From contig NZ_QICJ01000004.1 of the NCBI RefSeq assembly GCF_003201105.1, positions 186,001 through 250,000 of the forward strand: 64,000 nt of DNA, in the 5' to 3' direction. Made by a program: the position numbers and the translations under genes. Below, one piece after another: positions 33,783 to 41,415 of this stretch. The first letter of the stretch is position 1. Each line of letters starts with the position of its first letter. The notes under the pieces were generated by a model. The model ran no database searches, was not told the DNA's origin, and saw only the letters and a list, made by a program, of their open reading frames with translations. This DNA comes from Dyella sp. AtDHG13 (GTDB lineage Bacteria; Pseudomonadota; Gammaproteobacteria; Xanthomonadales; Rhodanobacteraceae).

Positions 33783-33807
33783 GGGCGAGGACCTTGCGCC
33801 CTCGCCC
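33783..33807. terminator. possible hairpin terminator between convergent genes
   Basis: GGGCGAGG/CCTCGCCC with a nine-base loop lies between the ends of the ferredoxin-reductase (plus) and rhodanese (minus) genes. There is no T-run on either side, so it is only a weak terminator candidate. Confidence 0.35.
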
Positions 33808-33817
33808 GGGCCAACCA

Positions 33818-34270
33818 TCAACCCGGGTTCTTGCCCTTGGCCACCGGCAGCTGGGCCTGCTGCCAGCTCAAAACACCGCCGCCGAGGGTGTAGACCTTGG
33901 TGAAGCCGGCCTTGACCAGGCGCTGCGCCGCCTTGTCGCTGGCGCCGCGGCCGTCCTTGTCGATCAGCACCACCGGCACGTCCTTGGCCTTGGCGATGTC
34001 CTTGTGCTCGGGGTCGAACTGGCTGAGCGCGACATGGCGCGAGCCCGGCACATGGGCCTTCTCGTAGTCCGCGTAAGCGGAAAGGTCGATCATCAGCGGA
34101 CCTTCCCGGTTGATCAGCAGGGTCAGGCTGGCGGGCGTCAGTTCCTTGTACTTGCGCAGCATGACCATCAGCTGGGTGACGATCAGGCCGAGCAGCAGGA
34201 TCAGGAACAACGCGACAAGCGCCATGTTGTTGCCGATGAATTGGGGCAGCTTGTGCAGGAAATCGCTCAT
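33818..34270 (-). CDS. membrane-anchored rhodanese-like protein without cysteine
   Basis: A 150-residue protein with an N-terminal membrane helix (NNMALVALFLILLLGLIVTQLMVML, about residues 14-38) and a rhodanese-like domain (IDLSAYADYEKAHVPGSRHVALSQF ... GFTKVYTLGGGVLSWQQAQLPV). The position of the catalytic cysteine is occupied by Asp104 in VVLIDKDGRGAS, and the whole protein has no cysteine, so sulfur-transferase activity cannot use the normal mechanism. It resembles the YibN-type membrane rhodaneses in architecture. It may be a binding module. It is convergent with the ferredoxin-reductase gene. Confidence 0.85.
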   Translation of the reverse strand: MSDFLHKLPQFIGNNMALVALFLILLLGLIVTQLMVMLRKYKELTPASLTLLINREGPLMIDLSAYADYEKAHVPGSRHVALSQFDPEHKDIAKAKDVPVVLIDKDGRGASDKAAQRLVKAGFTKVYTLGGGVLSWQQAQLPVAKGKNPG

Positions 34271-34367
34271 TCGTTGGGCTTCCGCGGACGCGGCCGGCGG
34301 CCGCGTGGAGTGAACAGAACGGGCGATTATACGGGTGGCGGCGTTAGGGTGTTGGGGCTTTTGCTCG

Positions 34368-34483
34368 TCATTCCGGCGAAGGCCGGAATCCAGTGGCGCA
34401 ATGGCCGGGTTTCGCGAAATGGTGCAGCCTCACGCGACAACCATGCCATGCCGTCACTGGAGCCCGGCCTGCGCCGGGATGAC
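34368..34483. repeat. paired inverted repeat, copy D
   Basis: A left arm GTCATTCCGGCGAAGG faces a right arm CCTGCGCCGGGATGAC, slightly degraded. The centre contains TCACGCGACAACC, the reverse complement of the core found in copies A and C, so this copy is inserted in the opposite orientation. It lies between the rhodanese start and the lipoprotein stop. Confidence 0.8.
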
Positions 34484-34511
34484 GGATAGAAAGGTTTCCG
34501 TCGAGCGAGGC

Positions 34512-34928
34512 TTACGGCTGGCTGCTGATATCCGGCAGCCCGCTTTCCAGATACCAGTGCTTGCTCGCCTGGTCGTAATGCCAGACCTGGTGGTCGGTCA
34601 CCGTGCGCTCGGACTGGGTGTTCACATTGATCAGGTTGATCTGCACCGTCTGGCGCACTTCGAACTGGCCGTTGGGCGTGGGGCCGCTGCCCTCGTCATA
34701 GCCGCTCACCTTGTAGAGCTGGTAGCGGGACATCTCCAGCGGCGAGATCGGATGCGCCTCGAGCATCTTGGGGTCGACGAACTTCAGCGCGCTGTTGAAA
34801 TCGCCCCAGCGCACCGTGCTGGCATAGGCGTTGAGCGTGGTGGTGAGCGCGTCCTTGCGCTGGTCGGTGGCGCAACCACCGAGCGCAAGCATGGACACCG
34901 TGACGAGCGGGATCAGGATGCGACGCAT
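34512..34928 (-). CDS. predicted lipoprotein
   Basis: A 138-residue lipoprotein: MRRILIPLVTVSMLALGGCATDQ has a lipobox LGGC with Cys19 as the lipidation site. The mature part (LNAYASTVRWGDFNSALKFVDPKMLEAHPISPLEMSRYQLYKVSGYDEG ... TDHQVWHYDQASKHWYLESGLP) is a compact NTF2-like alpha+beta domain known from many Xanthomonadales hypothetical lipoproteins. Position 2 after Cys is Ala, which does not favour inner-membrane retention. No function is known. Confidence 0.8.
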   Translation of the reverse strand: MRRILIPLVTVSMLALGGCATDQRKDALTTTLNAYASTVRWGDFNSALKFVDPKMLEAHPISPLEMSRYQLYKVSGYDEGSGPTPNGQFEVRQTVQINLINVNTQSERTVTDHQVWHYDQASKHWYLESGLPDISSQP

Positions 34929-35011
34929 GAGGCTTCCCCTTGGACGATGCCCGCATTGTGCCCAAGTGCCTGCGCAAAATCTGCGCGGCCGCGGGCGGAA
35001 TCGGGCTTATG

Positions 35012-35494
35012 TCACACCGCGTCCGGCGATCGCCGCTTGGCGACGAAGCGGCCTTCCAGCGTCGCCGCGGGTTTTTCGCCGGTGCCCGGCACGCGGCACG
35101 ACACGTCGATGCGGGCGCGGCCGCGCGCGGCCAGGGTGCTGAAGAAGGTGTCCCAATCCGCGCCCTCGGCCAGCCGCGCCTCGCTGAGGAAGTTGTCCCA
35201 GACCGGTTCCAGGTAGCGCACGGTGGATTCGCCCACGAACACGTCGCACTCCAGCCCGCGCATGCGCAGTTCCAGTTCCACCAGGCTCCAGCCGTTGAGC
35301 GTCATCACGCTCACCAGGCTGCCGCCGAACGCGCAACCCTTGTCGTTGACGTTGGGGCCCAGCGGCGCGGCGAGCGTCAGCTGCGTTTCGTCGCAGTCGT
35401 GCAGGTTGAGGTCCATGGTCTGCGCGAGGGGAATTTCGTCGCGCATGAAAGTGACCAGCTTGCGCGCCAGGGTGTGTCGTTCGGTCGTGCTCAT
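35012..35494 (-). CDS. YiiD C-terminal-type thioesterase
   Basis: A 160-residue hotdog-fold protein matching the YiiD_C family: ARKLVTFMRDEIPLAQTMDLNLHDCDETQLTLAAPLGPNVNDKGCAFGGSLVSVMTLNGWSLVELELR. The NDKGCAFGGS loop at about residues 50-59 is the family signature for the CoA-ester active site. The substrate is unknown. The ATG at 35494 (MSTTERH) is preferred to the 35533 start because the family domain begins there. It is divergent from hemD, 99 bases away, so the two share a control region. Confidence 0.82.
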   Translation of the reverse strand: MSTTERHTLARKLVTFMRDEIPLAQTMDLNLHDCDETQLTLAAPLGPNVNDKGCAFGGSLVSVMTLNGWSLVELELRMRGLECDVFVGESTVRYLEPVWDNFLSEARLAEGADWDTFFSTLAARGRARIDVSCRVPGTGEKPAATLEGRFVAKRRSPDAV

Positions 35495-35593
35495 CGGTGT
35501 GGGGAAGCGGAAGGGAACGGCTAGTTTACGCACCCGGGCCGACCATCCGCAGGCGCATGGCCGCTACACTCCCTGCATTCCCCGGAGCGGACC

Positions 35594-36361
35594 ATGACTG
35601 CGCGACCCCCGATACCTGCCGAGCACACGCTGGACGGACGCACGGTGGTCATCACGCGTCCCGCCGGCACCGGCTCGCCGATGGCGCGCAAGGTGCGGAG
35701 CTTGGGCGGCCTGCCCCTGTTGCTGCCGGGGCTCTCGCTGCGCGCGGTGGATGGGCCGGAGGTGGCCGCCGCCGTGCGTGCCGCGCTGGGCGATGCCTTG
35801 CTGGTGTTCACCAGCCCCGCGGCCGTGCGTTTCGCCGCGCGGCTGGTACCGCTCACGACCCAGGCCACGGTGCTGGCGGTGGGCAAGGGCACGGCCAGGG
35901 CGCTGGCCCGTCTTGGCATCCATGCGCTGGTTCCGCCCGGCCACCAGGACAGCGAAGGCCTGCTCGCGCATCCGGCGCTCGCGAAGTTGGAAGGGCGTCG
36001 CGTGGCCCTGATCGGCGCGCCGGGCGGGCGTGGCGTACTGCGCGACGAGCTGGCGGCGCGCGGCGCGCGACTGCGCGAGGTGCACGTCTACCGCCGCGCC
36101 GCGCCGCGCTGGCAACGCCGCCAGCTGGATGCCGTGCGGCCGTTGCCGGCCGAGTCGCGCGTGCTGCTGTCCAGCGCGGAGGCGCTGGAGAACCTGAGGC
36201 TGGGCTTGCCCGGCGACGTGTTCGCGCAGCTTCGCCGTGCCGTGGCGGTGGCCAGCAGCGAGCGCATCGCCGTGGCCGCGCGGGAGGCGGGATTCACCCG
36301 CATCGTGATCGCGGACTCGGCCCTGTCCGAACACCTGCTGGCTGCGGCGGCGCGTCCCTAG
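35594..36361 (+). CDS. hemD: uroporphyrinogen-III synthase
   Basis: A 255-residue HemD, which closes hydroxymethylbilane to uroporphyrinogen III in tetrapyrrole synthesis. The two-domain, low-identity fold is recognisable: VVITRPAGTGSPMARKVRSLGGLPLLLPGLSL at the N terminus, VFTSPAAVRFAARL at about residues 72-85, AVGKGTARAL, and LIGAPGGRGVLRDELAARGARLREVHVYRR. The second domain has VLLSSAEALENLRL and VASSERIAVAAREAGFTRIVIAD. The ATG has GGAG about six bases upstream. It begins the hemD-hemX-hemY cluster; hemC is not in the window, so the operon is broken before hemD or hemC lies elsewhere. Confidence 0.92.
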   Translation: MTARPPIPAEHTLDGRTVVITRPAGTGSPMARKVRSLGGLPLLLPGLSLRAVDGPEVAAAVRAALGDALLVFTSPAAVRFAARLVPLTTQATVLAVGKGTARALARLGIHALVPPGHQDSEGLLAHPALAKLEGRRVALIGAPGGRGVLRDELAARGARLREVHVYRRAAPRWQRRQLDAVRPLPAESRVLLSSAEALENLRLGLPGDVFAQLRRAVAVASSERIAVAAREAGFTRIVIADSALSEHLLAAAARP

Positions 36362-36432
36362 GGCTTGTTTTCCCGCGCGATCACCGATTTTCACGCGCGT
36401 TTGATGCGAGCCGGCCGCTGCGGGCTGCTAGC

Positions 36433-37539
36433 ATGTCTCGCATGAGCCAAGACGACTCCCTCCCCGATAGCGGCGCATCTGCGGGTGCGCGTTCCGACAC
36501 TTCTTCCCGTGCCCGAGGCACGCCGCCCGCGCGTCGCGGCAGCGGCACGCTGGCCGTGGCCTTGCTGTTCTCGCTGGTCGCCCTGGGCGGCGCCGGCTAC
36601 GTGGGCTGGCGCCAGTGGCAGCAGGAACAGGGCAATGCGGCGGGCAACGCCACCCTCGCCGCGCTTCGTCAGCAGGTCGATGCGCTGCAGGGCGCCGCCA
36701 GTGCCGGCGACAGCGAACGCAACCTGCTGCGCCAGCGCCTGAGCGATGCCGACCAGGTGAACCGCTCGTTGCGCGAGGAAGTGCTCAGCCAGGCCGAGCG
36801 CACGCGCAACCTGGAAGACGCCCTGGCCAAGCTGTCGGAGAAGACGCTATCCGGCCATGACGCCATGCTGCTCGATGAAACCGAATCGCTGCTGCGCATG
36901 GCCAAGGAACGCTACGACCTGTTCCACGACGCGCAGGGCGCGCTGTCCGCCTACGCGCTGGCGGACCAGGCGCTGGCCGCCGTGAACGACGGCGCTTTCT
37001 CCGGCTTGCGCCAGAGCATGGGCGCCGAGCGCGAGGCGCTGGGCAAGAGCCGCACGGTCAATATCGATGCGTCGCTGATCACGCTCAGCGATCTGCGCGC
37101 ATCGATGATGCAGCTGCCGCTGAAGCCGCTGGACACCGCATCGGGCGACACCGCGCCCGGCGGCTGGTCGCGCATCGTCGGCGCGCTCAACAACGTGGTG
37201 AAGGTGCAGCGCACGAACGGCGCGCCGCTGTCGGTGGCGGATGCGCGCTTTGCCCGCGAGCTGGCCGCCATTGACCTGGCGCAGGCGCAGGCCGCCTTGC
37301 TCGCTTCCGATCGCGACGGCTACGTCGCCGCGCTCAAGCGCGCCGATGCCGGCATCGCCGCGCAGTTCGATACGCACGCGGCACCGGTGCAGCAGGCGCG
37401 CGCGCAGCTGGCGAGCTTGATGGCCACGCCGCCGGGCGCGCCCGTGCAGCTTGGCGCGGCGCTCAACGAACTGCGCAACCTGCGCGCCGTGCATGCGCTG
37501 AAGCCCGCGAGCAGCAGCTCGACCGGAGCCAAGCCATGA
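36433..37539 (+). CDS. hemX: HemX, uroporphyrinogen-III C-methyltransferase-like
   Basis: A 368-residue HemX-family membrane protein. After a polar N-terminal 35 residues there is a single membrane helix, SGTLAVALLFSLVALGGAGYVGWRQW, then a coiled-coil stretch (NLLRQRLSDADQVNRSLREEVLSQAERTRNLEDALAKLS) and a helical periplasmic domain with DAMLLDETESLLRMAKERYDLFHDAQGALSAYALADQAL, the family's most conserved part. It has no SAM methyltransferase domain; the name is inherited from the hem operon. The ATG at 36433 or 36442 could be the start. It lies between hemD and hemY. Confidence 0.9.
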   Translation: MSRMSQDDSLPDSGASAGARSDTSSRARGTPPARRGSGTLAVALLFSLVALGGAGYVGWRQWQQEQGNAAGNATLAALRQQVDALQGAASAGDSERNLLRQRLSDADQVNRSLREEVLSQAERTRNLEDALAKLSEKTLSGHDAMLLDETESLLRMAKERYDLFHDAQGALSAYALADQALAAVNDGAFSGLRQSMGAEREALGKSRTVNIDASLITLSDLRASMMQLPLKPLDTASGDTAPGGWSRIVGALNNVVKVQRTNGAPLSVADARFARELAAIDLAQAQAALLASDRDGYVAALKRADAGIAAQFDTHAAPVQQARAQLASLMATPPGAPVQLGAALNELRNLRAVHALKPASSSSTGAKP

Positions 37540-38792
37540 AGTTGTGGCGCTGGATCTTGCTGCTGGTGATCGCGGCGGCGCTGGCCGCCTTCGGCTGGCA
37601 TTGGGTGGCCGAAGACCCGGGCTACGTGCTGGTGCAGCTGCGCGGTTGGCAGGCGGAGACCACCGTGGTCGCCGCCGCGGTCATCCTGCTGCTGGCATGG
37701 GCGCTTATCAGCGCCGTGTGGTTCGCGGTGCGCTGGCCGTTCGGCGCGCTCACGCGCCGCCATCGCAAGCTGAGCCGCAAGAAGATGAGCGAAGGCCTGC
37801 TGGCGCTGATGGAAGGCCGGCATGGCGAGGCCGAACGCGATCTGCACCGCGCCTCGCGCCTGGACGTGCTGCGCGGTCCCGCCTTGCTGGCGGCGGCGGA
37901 AGCGGCATCCCGTCGCGGCGAGAACAGCCGCGCGCTCGCCACGCTGGACGAGGCCGCACAGGTGGCGCCGCGCGCCGCGCGCGTGCTGCGCGCCCGCGTG
38001 CTGCGCCGCGAAGGCCGACCCGGGGAAGCGGTGAACCTGCTGGCCGCCGATGCGGATGCCGGCAACCTGACGCCGGGCGGCTGGCGCGAACTGGCGCTGG
38101 CATCGCTCGCGGCGGGCGACACGCGCCGCGCGCGCCAGGCGCTCGAGCCCTTGCAGAAGAGCGGTGCGCTGGGCGCGCGCTCCTTCGCCGCGCTGGAAGC
38201 CCAGGTGCTCAATGCCTCCCTGCGCAACGCGCCGGATGCCGCCGCGCTGAACACGCTGTGGTCGCAGCTGCCCAAGGCGCAGCGCCGCGTGCCGGCCGCC
38301 ATCGACGCCTATGCGCGCAAGGCCGCGTCGTTCGGCATGATGCTGCCGGCCATGGACGAGGTGGAATCCGCGCTGCGCCGCGAATGGTCGCCGCTGCTGA
38401 TCGAAACCTACGGCTCGCTGGGCGGCGAAGACATCGAAGCGCGCCTGCGCCGCGCCGAGTCGTGGCTCGACGCCCATCCCAACGATGCCGCGCTGCTGCT
38501 CACGCTGGGCCGCATGTGCGTGCGCCAGCAGCTGTGGGGCAAGGCCACGCAGTACCTGGAGCGTTCGCTGGCGCTGTCGCCGAGCAGCGGCGCATGGGAA
38601 GCGCTGGGCGACGTGCACGCGGGGCAGGGCGATGCCGCGCTGGCGCAGCGCTGCTATCGCAATGCGCTGGCGCTGGCCCGTGGCGAAGCCATCGAACCGC
38701 TGCCGCAGGGCGCGCGTTCCACGCGACTGGACACGCGTCCCATCGCGGTGGAGGAGCGCAGCGAGCACGGCGTGCCGAGGTTGCCGGAATAA
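37536..38792 (+). CDS. hemY: HemY, tetratricopeptide inner-membrane protein
   Basis: A 418-residue HemY. Two N-terminal membrane helices (WRWILLLVIAAALAAFGWHWV and TTVVAAAVILLLAWALISAVWFAV) with the family motif DPGYVLVQLRGWQAET between them, then RWPFGALTRRHRKLSRKKMSEGLLALMEGRHGEAERDL and a run of TPR-like repeats to about residue 395. HemY is associated with late heme synthesis and may organise its complex; its reaction is not known. It overlaps hemX by four bases (ATGA), so the two are coupled. It is not the unrelated protoporphyrinogen oxidase also called HemY. Confidence 0.92.
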   Translation: MKLWRWILLLVIAAALAAFGWHWVAEDPGYVLVQLRGWQAETTVVAAAVILLLAWALISAVWFAVRWPFGALTRRHRKLSRKKMSEGLLALMEGRHGEAERDLHRASRLDVLRGPALLAAAEAASRRGENSRALATLDEAAQVAPRAARVLRARVLRREGRPGEAVNLLAADADAGNLTPGGWRELALASLAAGDTRRARQALEPLQKSGALGARSFAALEAQVLNASLRNAPDAAALNTLWSQLPKAQRRVPAAIDAYARKAASFGMMLPAMDEVESALRREWSPLLIETYGSLGGEDIEARLRRAESWLDAHPNDAALLLTLGRMCVRQQLWGKATQYLERSLALSPSSGAWEALGDVHAGQGDAALAQRCYRNALALARGEAIEPLPQGARSTRLDTRPIAVEERSEHGVPRLPE

Positions 38793-38841
38793 AACCTGAG
38801 AGCCTGTTCAAAATAGCCTGAGCAGCGCCCACTCCCTCACC

Positions 38842-38953
38842 GTCATCCCCGCGAAAGCGGGGATCCAGCGCCTTTGCTCTCTGCGCTCACTCGTGGGGTC
38901 GCCTTGCAGGCGTTCTTCGCGCTACGCGCTCGTCCTGCTTTCGCGGGCATGAC
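38842..38953. repeat. paired inverted repeat, copy E
   Basis: GTCATCCCCGCGAAAGCGGG on the left and a shorter CTTTCGCGGGCATGAC on the right, of the same CCCGCGAAAGCGGG subtype as copy B but with a mismatched right arm. It lies between convergent hemY and the J-domain-like gene, where it may serve as a transcription barrier. Confidence 0.8.
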
Positions 38954-38996
38954 GGCGAGGAAAAATGTGCACTCAAGCGAGAGGTTCAACAGCCTC

Positions 38997-40220
38997 TCAA
39001 GTCTGGATGCCCAGCCGCGCGAGTTGCGGATCGGCCATGCGCCAATGCGGCCATTGCCGCGTCGTCAGGCATGAGGACACCGCATCGCGCAGGCGGTGCA
39101 GTTGCGTCGGGTCCAGCGGCGGCGCCCAATCCGCCTCGTGCACGACGCGCTCGATGCGCCCGCAATTGGCCGGATTGGCCAGCACGTGCTCGGGCAGCAC
39201 CAGCGGCACGCGAGAGACCAGCGGCGCTGGCGCCACCACCGGAGCCGGCGTCGGCGTGGATCCGCTGCCGAGCAGATGGCTGATCATGTTGAACACCACG
39301 ACGGCCGCAATCACGAGGCCGATGCGTCCACCGTTATGTTCGCGCTGGCGCGGCGGCGCCGCGCGCCGGTAGGCGGCGGGCGAGGGCAGGTTGAGGTTGG
39401 AGAACGACTCGGCCATCGTCTTGTCGCGCAGCGGCAGGGCTTCGAATGCCTGCTTCCAGGCGTCGAGCGCGGAACGTTCCACGCGCAGCACGAGATACTG
39501 CGGATAGCGGCGCAACAGGTCCTGCATGTCCGGCCATCGCAGCACGGCATCGCGGCCGAACTGCGCCGGCGACAGGTCGGTGCGATCCAGCGCGGGCGCG
39601 CCGCCCAGGCGGTCGAACAGGTCGTGGCAGCCCATGGCTTCGGACGTGCGCTTCCATAGCGCCTCCTGCTCCAGCACCGCGCGTATCCATTGGCCGCGCC
39701 CACCCAGCTGCCGAAGGCGAGTGATGTCGCCCCAGCCCATGCGTTCATGCGCGACACCGAACAACGCCAGCCGCTGCGGCAGGTGCGCGGAGGCGAGCTG
39801 GTCGATCAGCATGGCTTCGGAGATCGCCGTGGCGTGCAGGTGCTCGCCCGACAGCCGCTGTAGCGAAGCCGGCAGCGCGGCCGCGGGCGCCTCGCCATTG
39901 CCGAGGCGATGGGCGAGGTCCTGCAGCGCCTGGGTGGCCGCGTCCATCGGCGTCGGGATGGCGGGTGCGTGCTCCGTCGCCGGTACCGCTTCCGGCGTTT
40001 CAGCGGCTCGGGCCTGCTCCGGTGCAACAGTGACAGGAACGTCGGCGGTGCGTCGGCACCACGCCGTGGCCGCGGCATAGGCCTCGCGCAGCCGCATGAA
40101 GCCGTCGATGTCGGTCGCCTGGTCGATCTGCTTCAGGCGTTGCGCATAGGCGCGCTTCACCGCGGCGAGGTCCGTCTCCGCATCCAGGCCCAGGTGATCC
40201 AGAAACCATGGTGTTTGCAT
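38997..40220 (-). CDS. J-domain-like membrane protein
   Basis: A 407-residue protein. The first 55 residues, MQTPWFLDHLGLDAETDLAAVKRAYAQRLKQIDQATDIDGFMRLREAYAAAT, form a J-like helical hairpin, but the HPD tripeptide that defines true DnaJ activity is replaced (KQIDQATD), so it should not stimulate Hsp70 in the usual way. A Pro/Ala-rich linker follows, then a helical region and a single membrane helix GLVIAAVVVFNMISHLL at about residues 302-318, leaving a cysteine-containing tail of about 85 residues, presumably periplasmic. The start at 40220 is chosen because the J-like domain starts there. Confidence 0.7.
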   Translation of the reverse strand: MQTPWFLDHLGLDAETDLAAVKRAYAQRLKQIDQATDIDGFMRLREAYAAATAWCRRTADVPVTVAPEQARAAETPEAVPATEHAPAIPTPMDAATQALQDLAHRLGNGEAPAAALPASLQRLSGEHLHATAISEAMLIDQLASAHLPQRLALFGVAHERMGWGDITRLRQLGGRGQWIRAVLEQEALWKRTSEAMGCHDLFDRLGGAPALDRTDLSPAQFGRDAVLRWPDMQDLLRRYPQYLVLRVERSALDAWKQAFEALPLRDKTMAESFSNLNLPSPAAYRRAAPPRQREHNGGRIGLVIAAVVVFNMISHLLGSGSTPTPAPVVAPAPLVSRVPLVLPEHVLANPANCGRIERVVHEADWAPPLDPTQLHRLRDAVSSCLTTRQWPHWRMADPQLARLGIQT

Positions 40221-40357
40221 GTGTGCCCTGGCGTTCCGTCGAAACTCGACCACCGTGGCGCCGGCCCGCAAGGCCCGTCGTGGCATCGGTGGCGTGGCCG
40301 CCATTCCCCCTGGCGATGGGCGGGATCATCGCGTGTCCGCCGCCGGCTGTCACCCGG

Positions 40358-40711
40358 TCAGCTGACCGAGATCGCCCAGGTGATGAAGCCCGCGTTGATG
40401 GCGGTGAACACCAGCGAGACCAGGAAGATCGCGTCGGCGATGCGTTCCAGCCGGTGGTTGCGGCCCATGCTGCGCGTGCGCAGCGCCCAGTACGACAACA
40501 GGCAGGCGGCCAGGTAGAGCATGGCGTTGACGGCCAGCAGGTCGTCGCCGAGCAGGTCTTCCTTGCGCAGCGAAATCACCACGCGAAGGATGCCGATCAC
40601 CGTCAGGCACACGCCGACCATGGCGGCGGAGGCGGTGAAGATGTGCACGCAGATGTCGTGGTCCAGGCGTGCGCGGGCGGTGTCGCGGGTGTCTCCGGAG
40701 CGGTCGTTCAT
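40358..40711 (-). CDS. hypothetical three-helix membrane protein
   Basis: A 117-residue protein with three membrane helices: ICVHIFTASAAMVGVCLTVIGIL, LLAVNAMLYLAACLLSYWAL and IADAIFLVSLVFTAINAGFITWAI. The N terminus is charged (MNDRSGDTRDTARARLDHD). I do not recognise the family. It lies between the J-like protein and the FUSC-family gene on the same strand, but with enough gap to have its own promoter. No function can be assigned. Confidence 0.6.
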   Translation of the reverse strand: MNDRSGDTRDTARARLDHDICVHIFTASAAMVGVCLTVIGILRVVISLRKEDLLGDDLLAVNAMLYLAACLLSYWALRTRSMGRNHRLERIADAIFLVSLVFTAINAGFITWAISVS

Positions 40712-40790
40712 GGTGGCGAGTCCGGTATCGAAAGTCTGGAAACAGGGAGCCTGGCCGCGTGGCGCAGGTTCCGCTCGAAGCTTCGTGCGT

Positions 40791-41384
40791 TTAGCTGTCG
40801 GATGCCATATCGCTGGTGTCGCCCGGGCCCATCCACCAGTGCTGCACGCGCTCGGCCACGGCCACCACCGCGAGCGCGCAGCCGATGCCCAGCGCCACCT
40901 CGCCCACGCGGGTGAGCGCGATCAGCCAGAACGAGCCGGTGTGCGGCACCAGCATGATGATGGTGGTGGTGCTGGCGCTCAACCGCGCCGCACTGCCTAC
41001 GCCAAACAGCCAGCAGGCGCCGATGGCGGCCACCAGGCCGACCACGTAGGCGAGGTATTGCTCGCCCAGCAGCAGGACGGCGCCGAAGCCGGCCACGCTG
41101 CCCACCAGGGCGCCGATGATCTGGTCGCGCGAGGACGAGCGCGTGTCGAGGTAGGTCTGCTGCGTCACCGCGATGGCGGTGAGCGCCGCCCAGAAGGCCT
41201 GCTGGGTATGCAGCAGCATGCCCAGGCCGTACGACGCGCTCGCCGCCAGCAGCGCGAGCAGGGCGAACCATGCGCCCTGCATCAGGCGATGCGTCCAGGG
41301 CAGGTGCCGATAGACGAAGGCCAGGCCTTGCTGGACGTCGAACAGCTGCCGGATGTTGTCGCGCAGGGAAGGCTGGTCGCTCAT
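40791..41384 (-). CDS. FUSC family inner-membrane protein
   Basis: A 197-residue protein corresponding to one membrane module of the fusaric acid resistance/aromatic acid exporter family. After a cytoplasmic N terminus (DVQQGLAFVYRHLPWTHRLMQGAWFALLALLAASASYGLG) there is the conserved AFWAALTAIAVTQQTYLDTRSSSRDQIIGALVGSVAGF and ASTTTIIMLVPHTGSFWLIALTRVGEVALGIGCALAVV. It has about six helices and lacks the large cytoplasmic domain of AaeB, so it may be a small dimeric exporter. No efflux partner gene is adjacent. It ends 30 bases before the UvrD stop-side gap. Confidence 0.8.
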   Translation of the reverse strand: MSDQPSLRDNIRQLFDVQQGLAFVYRHLPWTHRLMQGAWFALLALLAASASYGLGMLLHTQQAFWAALTAIAVTQQTYLDTRSSSRDQIIGALVGSVAGFGAVLLLGEQYLAYVVGLVAAIGACWLFGVGSAARLSASTTTIIMLVPHTGSFWLIALTRVGEVALGIGCALAVVAVAERVQHWWMGPGDTSDMASDS

Positions 41385-41415
41385 GGTCGTCGGCCCTTGG
41401 TGCTTGCGTGGCTGT

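Noticed and set aside
37536-38792. Protoporphyrinogen oxidase (the other HemY)
   Set aside because: There is no FAD-binding motif; two N-terminal helices and TPR-like repeats identify the unrelated HemY of the hemD-hemX-hemY cluster.
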